Assembly (NCBI GenBank): GCA_964577435.1
Contig: CAZNZD010000081.1
Location: forward strand, 1-6,560
Origin: MWDF01 sp964577435
GTDB lineage: Bacteria; Bacillota; DTU025; MWDF01
Direction of reading: 5' to 3'
Length of the DNA: 6,560 nucleotides
In this document: positions 6,383 to 6,560 of the stretch, piece by piece
How the letters are laid out: every line of letters begins with the position of its first letter
Position numbering within the stretch: the first letter of the stretch is position 1
Notes under the pieces: generated by a model
Databases searched by the model: none
What the model saw: the letters and a program-made list of their open reading frames with translations, nothing else
Told to the model about the DNA's origin: nothing
Made by a program: the position numbers and the translations under genes

Positions 6383-6560
6383 TTGCGACACCCCCCTTCG
6401 GACGGATGAAGAGGCTTAGGTTGCACACAGAATGCAAAGAATCCTGCAGCGTCGTGCCACCTAACTCATCGATAACAGCTTCGGATTGAAGGTCGAAGTT
6501 GAAGCTTGTGACAGCGAGCTTCCTGTTGAGAAGCTCAAGCGCGTCGTAGAACATCTTGAC
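6366..6560 (-). CDS. pilO: C-terminal end of a PilO-like protein (5' end beyond window)
   Basis: The open frame runs in from the right edge for 64 codons to TAA; its true start is outside the window. The visible part reads FYDALELLNRKLAVTSFNFDL, then a loop, then NLSLFIRPKGG and a short Ser/Gly tail. A helix followed by a strand beginning V-T-S-F, and a final hydrophobic strand, matches the end of the ferredoxin-like periplasmic domain of PilO, which pairs with PilN in the inner membrane. Position supports this: PilO lies directly before PilP in the conserved pilMNOPQ order. It overlaps the start of the pilP-like gene by 17 bases (26 if that gene starts at 6391), indicating coupled translation. 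A GspM-like or PilN-like protein cannot be excluded from so short a fragment. Confidence 0.65.
   Translation of the reverse strand, partial: VKMFYDALELLNRKLAVTSFNFDLQSEAVIDELGGTTLQDSLHSVCNLSLFIRPKGGVASGSAQ
6391..6396 (-). promoter_or_regulatory. G6 ribosome binding site of the pilP-like gene
   Basis: AAGGGGGGTG on the minus strand resembles the full anti-Shine-Dalgarno complement, with G for A substitutions that could pair by wobble. Eight bases separate the G run from the GTG at 6382. The same G6TG arrangement precedes the secretin gene. Confidence 0.6.

Overview
All genes in this window lie on the minus strand, so the reading order runs from right to left. The layout is: the 3' end of a pilO-like gene (right edge), a pilP/GspC-like gene, an exceptionally long secretin (pilQ-like) gene filling about 4.2 kb, a hairpin terminator, a complete M24-family Xaa-Pro aminopeptidase gene, and the 5' three quarters of efp (elongation factor P), which runs off the left edge. 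Coding is nearly continuous. The only real intergenic gap is the 65 bases around the terminator, and I see no RNA gene, insertion sequence or CRISPR array.

Organism: a secretin with PilO- and PilP-like partners implies an outer membrane, so this is a diderm bacterium with a type IV pilus or a related type IV filament machine. The peptidase-efp gene pair, a peptidase of 353 residues and the EF-P loop KPGKG at Lys32 resemble Bacillota. A diderm lineage related to Bacillota or Synergistota, or another Terrabacteria group, would fit. This is inference; no marker in the window settles it. Codon use looks moderately GC-rich, with frequent AGG and ATA codons.

The pilus genes form a tightly coupled cluster. 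The pilO-like frame overlaps the start of pilP, and the stop of pilP overlaps the TTG start of the secretin. Both pilP and the secretin are preceded by a six-G Shine-Dalgarno sequence. PilO and PilP-type proteins normally form the inner-membrane alignment complex that connects the pilus motor to the secretin channel.

The striking feature is the secretin. It has 1405 residues, where common secretins have about 400 to 800. Between its N-terminal STN/N0 domain and its ordinary C-terminal channel domain I count 15 consecutive N1-type ring-building domains with a very regular period of 70 to 74 residues. Well-known secretins have about one to six. The repeats fall into two subtypes, with the B type at positions 5, 11 and 13. 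This predicts an unusually long periplasmic tube, and it is the best candidate here for something not yet described.
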